Of a stretch of DNA of 6,539 nucleotides, positions 6,221 to 6,539 are shown one piece after another; within the stretch, counting starts at the first letter, position 1; each line of letters opens with the position of its first letter. The notes beneath the pieces were generated by a model that was not told where the DNA came from, made no database searches, and was given only the letters and a program-made list of their open reading frames with translations. The DNA is from Promicromonosporaceae bacterium. Lineage in GTDB: Bacteria > Actinomycetota > Actinomycetes > Actinomycetales > Cellulomonadaceae. The position numbers and the translations under genes are program-made. The stretch covers positions 1-6,539 of the forward strand of contig WQZL01000145.1 of NCBI GenBank assembly GCA_009780755.1, given 5' to 3'.

Positions 6221-6294
6221 CATCGAGGTCGGTAATTTGCGTCGAGGTCGGTAACTCGAGCGACCGACCTCGACGCAAACTACCGACCTCAATG
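6221..6294. repeat. 74-bp imperfect palindrome (element 2) between convergent genes
   Basis: The dyad is centred between 6257 and 6258. Seventy of 74 bases pair; the mismatched pairs are 6224/6291, 6235/6280, 6253/6262 and 6254/6261. The left arm holds CGAGGTCGGTAA twice (6224-6235 and 6243-6254) at 19-nt period, and the right arm holds inverted copies. The core 6224-6291 has the same 68-bp length as element 1, and its right arm is 23/34 identical to element 1 without gaps. It starts 2 nt after the RNB stop codon, and its right edge contains the stop codon of the minus-strand gene. It could act as a bidirectional transcription end, but there is no T-run on either strand. Confidence 0.93.
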
Positions 6295-6539
6295 CGCGGG
6301 CATGGGTAGGGGGATGTTGTGGGTGATGTATTGGGTGCCGGGGTTGGCGGTTTTGGCTGCCCATTGGCCGTCGGGGCCGATTACTCCGGCGTAGCTTGAG
6401 GGCGGGCAGTGTTCGGGGGAGGCGTTGTCGGCGGTGACAATCCACACACCCCCGGCCTGCGCGCGCAGTTGGAGGTTGGTTTCGTGGAACCGCTTGGTTG
6501 TCACCTGAGTCCACTGGCTTTCGTCTCGCCAGCCGCTAA
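6289..6539 (-). CDS. Carbon-nitrogen hydrolase (nitrilase)-like protein, C-terminal part
   Basis: About 82 C-terminal residues. The frame is open to the window edge, so the N-terminal part lies beyond 6539. The visible sequence includes GWRDESQW, then LRAQAGGVWIVTADNASPEH, then SYAGVIGPDGQWAAKT. This pattern (a helix rich in R/A, a buried GVW-(I/V)-V-x-A-(D/N)-N strand, then a G-(V/I)-I-x-P-x-G turn) is typical of the C-terminal half of nitrilase-superfamily proteins, which cleave C-N bonds with a Glu-Lys-Cys triad. None of the triad residues falls within the window, so activity and substrate cannot be judged. A GTG at 6504 is in frame but would cut the domain and is not the real start. The stop codon (6289-6291) lies inside the palindrome at 6221-6294. 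The family call rests on pattern only. Confidence 0.6.
   Translation of the reverse strand, partial: SGWRDESQWTQVTTKRFHETNLQLRAQAGGVWIVTADNASPEHCPPSSYAGVIGPDGQWAAKTANPGTQYITHNIPLPMPAH

Overview
The window is GC-rich, gene-dense DNA that looks like an actinobacterium (Actinomycetota). Three things point there. The type IA topoisomerase has no zinc fingers and instead carries GRYGPYV-type C-terminal repeats and a lysine-rich tail. The RNase II-type protein is the compact kind with a DPPGSMDLDQ motif. Two genes have a TANNNT hexamer 6-7 nt before the start codon, as in leaderless actinobacterial transcripts. Genus and family cannot be fixed from this window.

Layout. 17-84 is a perfect 68-bp palindrome built from four copies of a 10-mer. 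207-3152 (+) is topA, DNA topoisomerase I, whose extreme C-terminus carries what looks like an IF2_N domain. 3153-~3390 (- sense) holds two tandem, in-frame C-terminal remnants of PhnB-type VOC proteins. 3419-3793 (-) is an intact VOC/glyoxalase-fold protein. It is divergent from 3986-4675 (+), an AraC-family regulator with a DUF6597-like N-terminus. The gap between those two contains a 12-bp inverted repeat that could be an operator. 4732-6219 (+) is an RNB-domain ribonuclease. 6221-6294 is a second palindrome, related to the first. 6289-6539 (-) is the C-terminal end of a carbon-nitrogen hydrolase (nitrilase)-like gene that runs off the window.

How the parts relate. TopA (supercoiling) and the RNB protein (RNA turnover) are housekeeping functions. 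Between them sits a small accessory module: a VOC protein, its decaying relatives and a divergent AraC-type regulator that may control the VOC gene. The most unusual items are the two palindromes. They share a 34-nt half length, a 19-nt internal period and 23/34 ungapped identity, and two bases that differ between the elements are the same in all four copies within each. The TopA-IF2_N fusion is the next most unusual.
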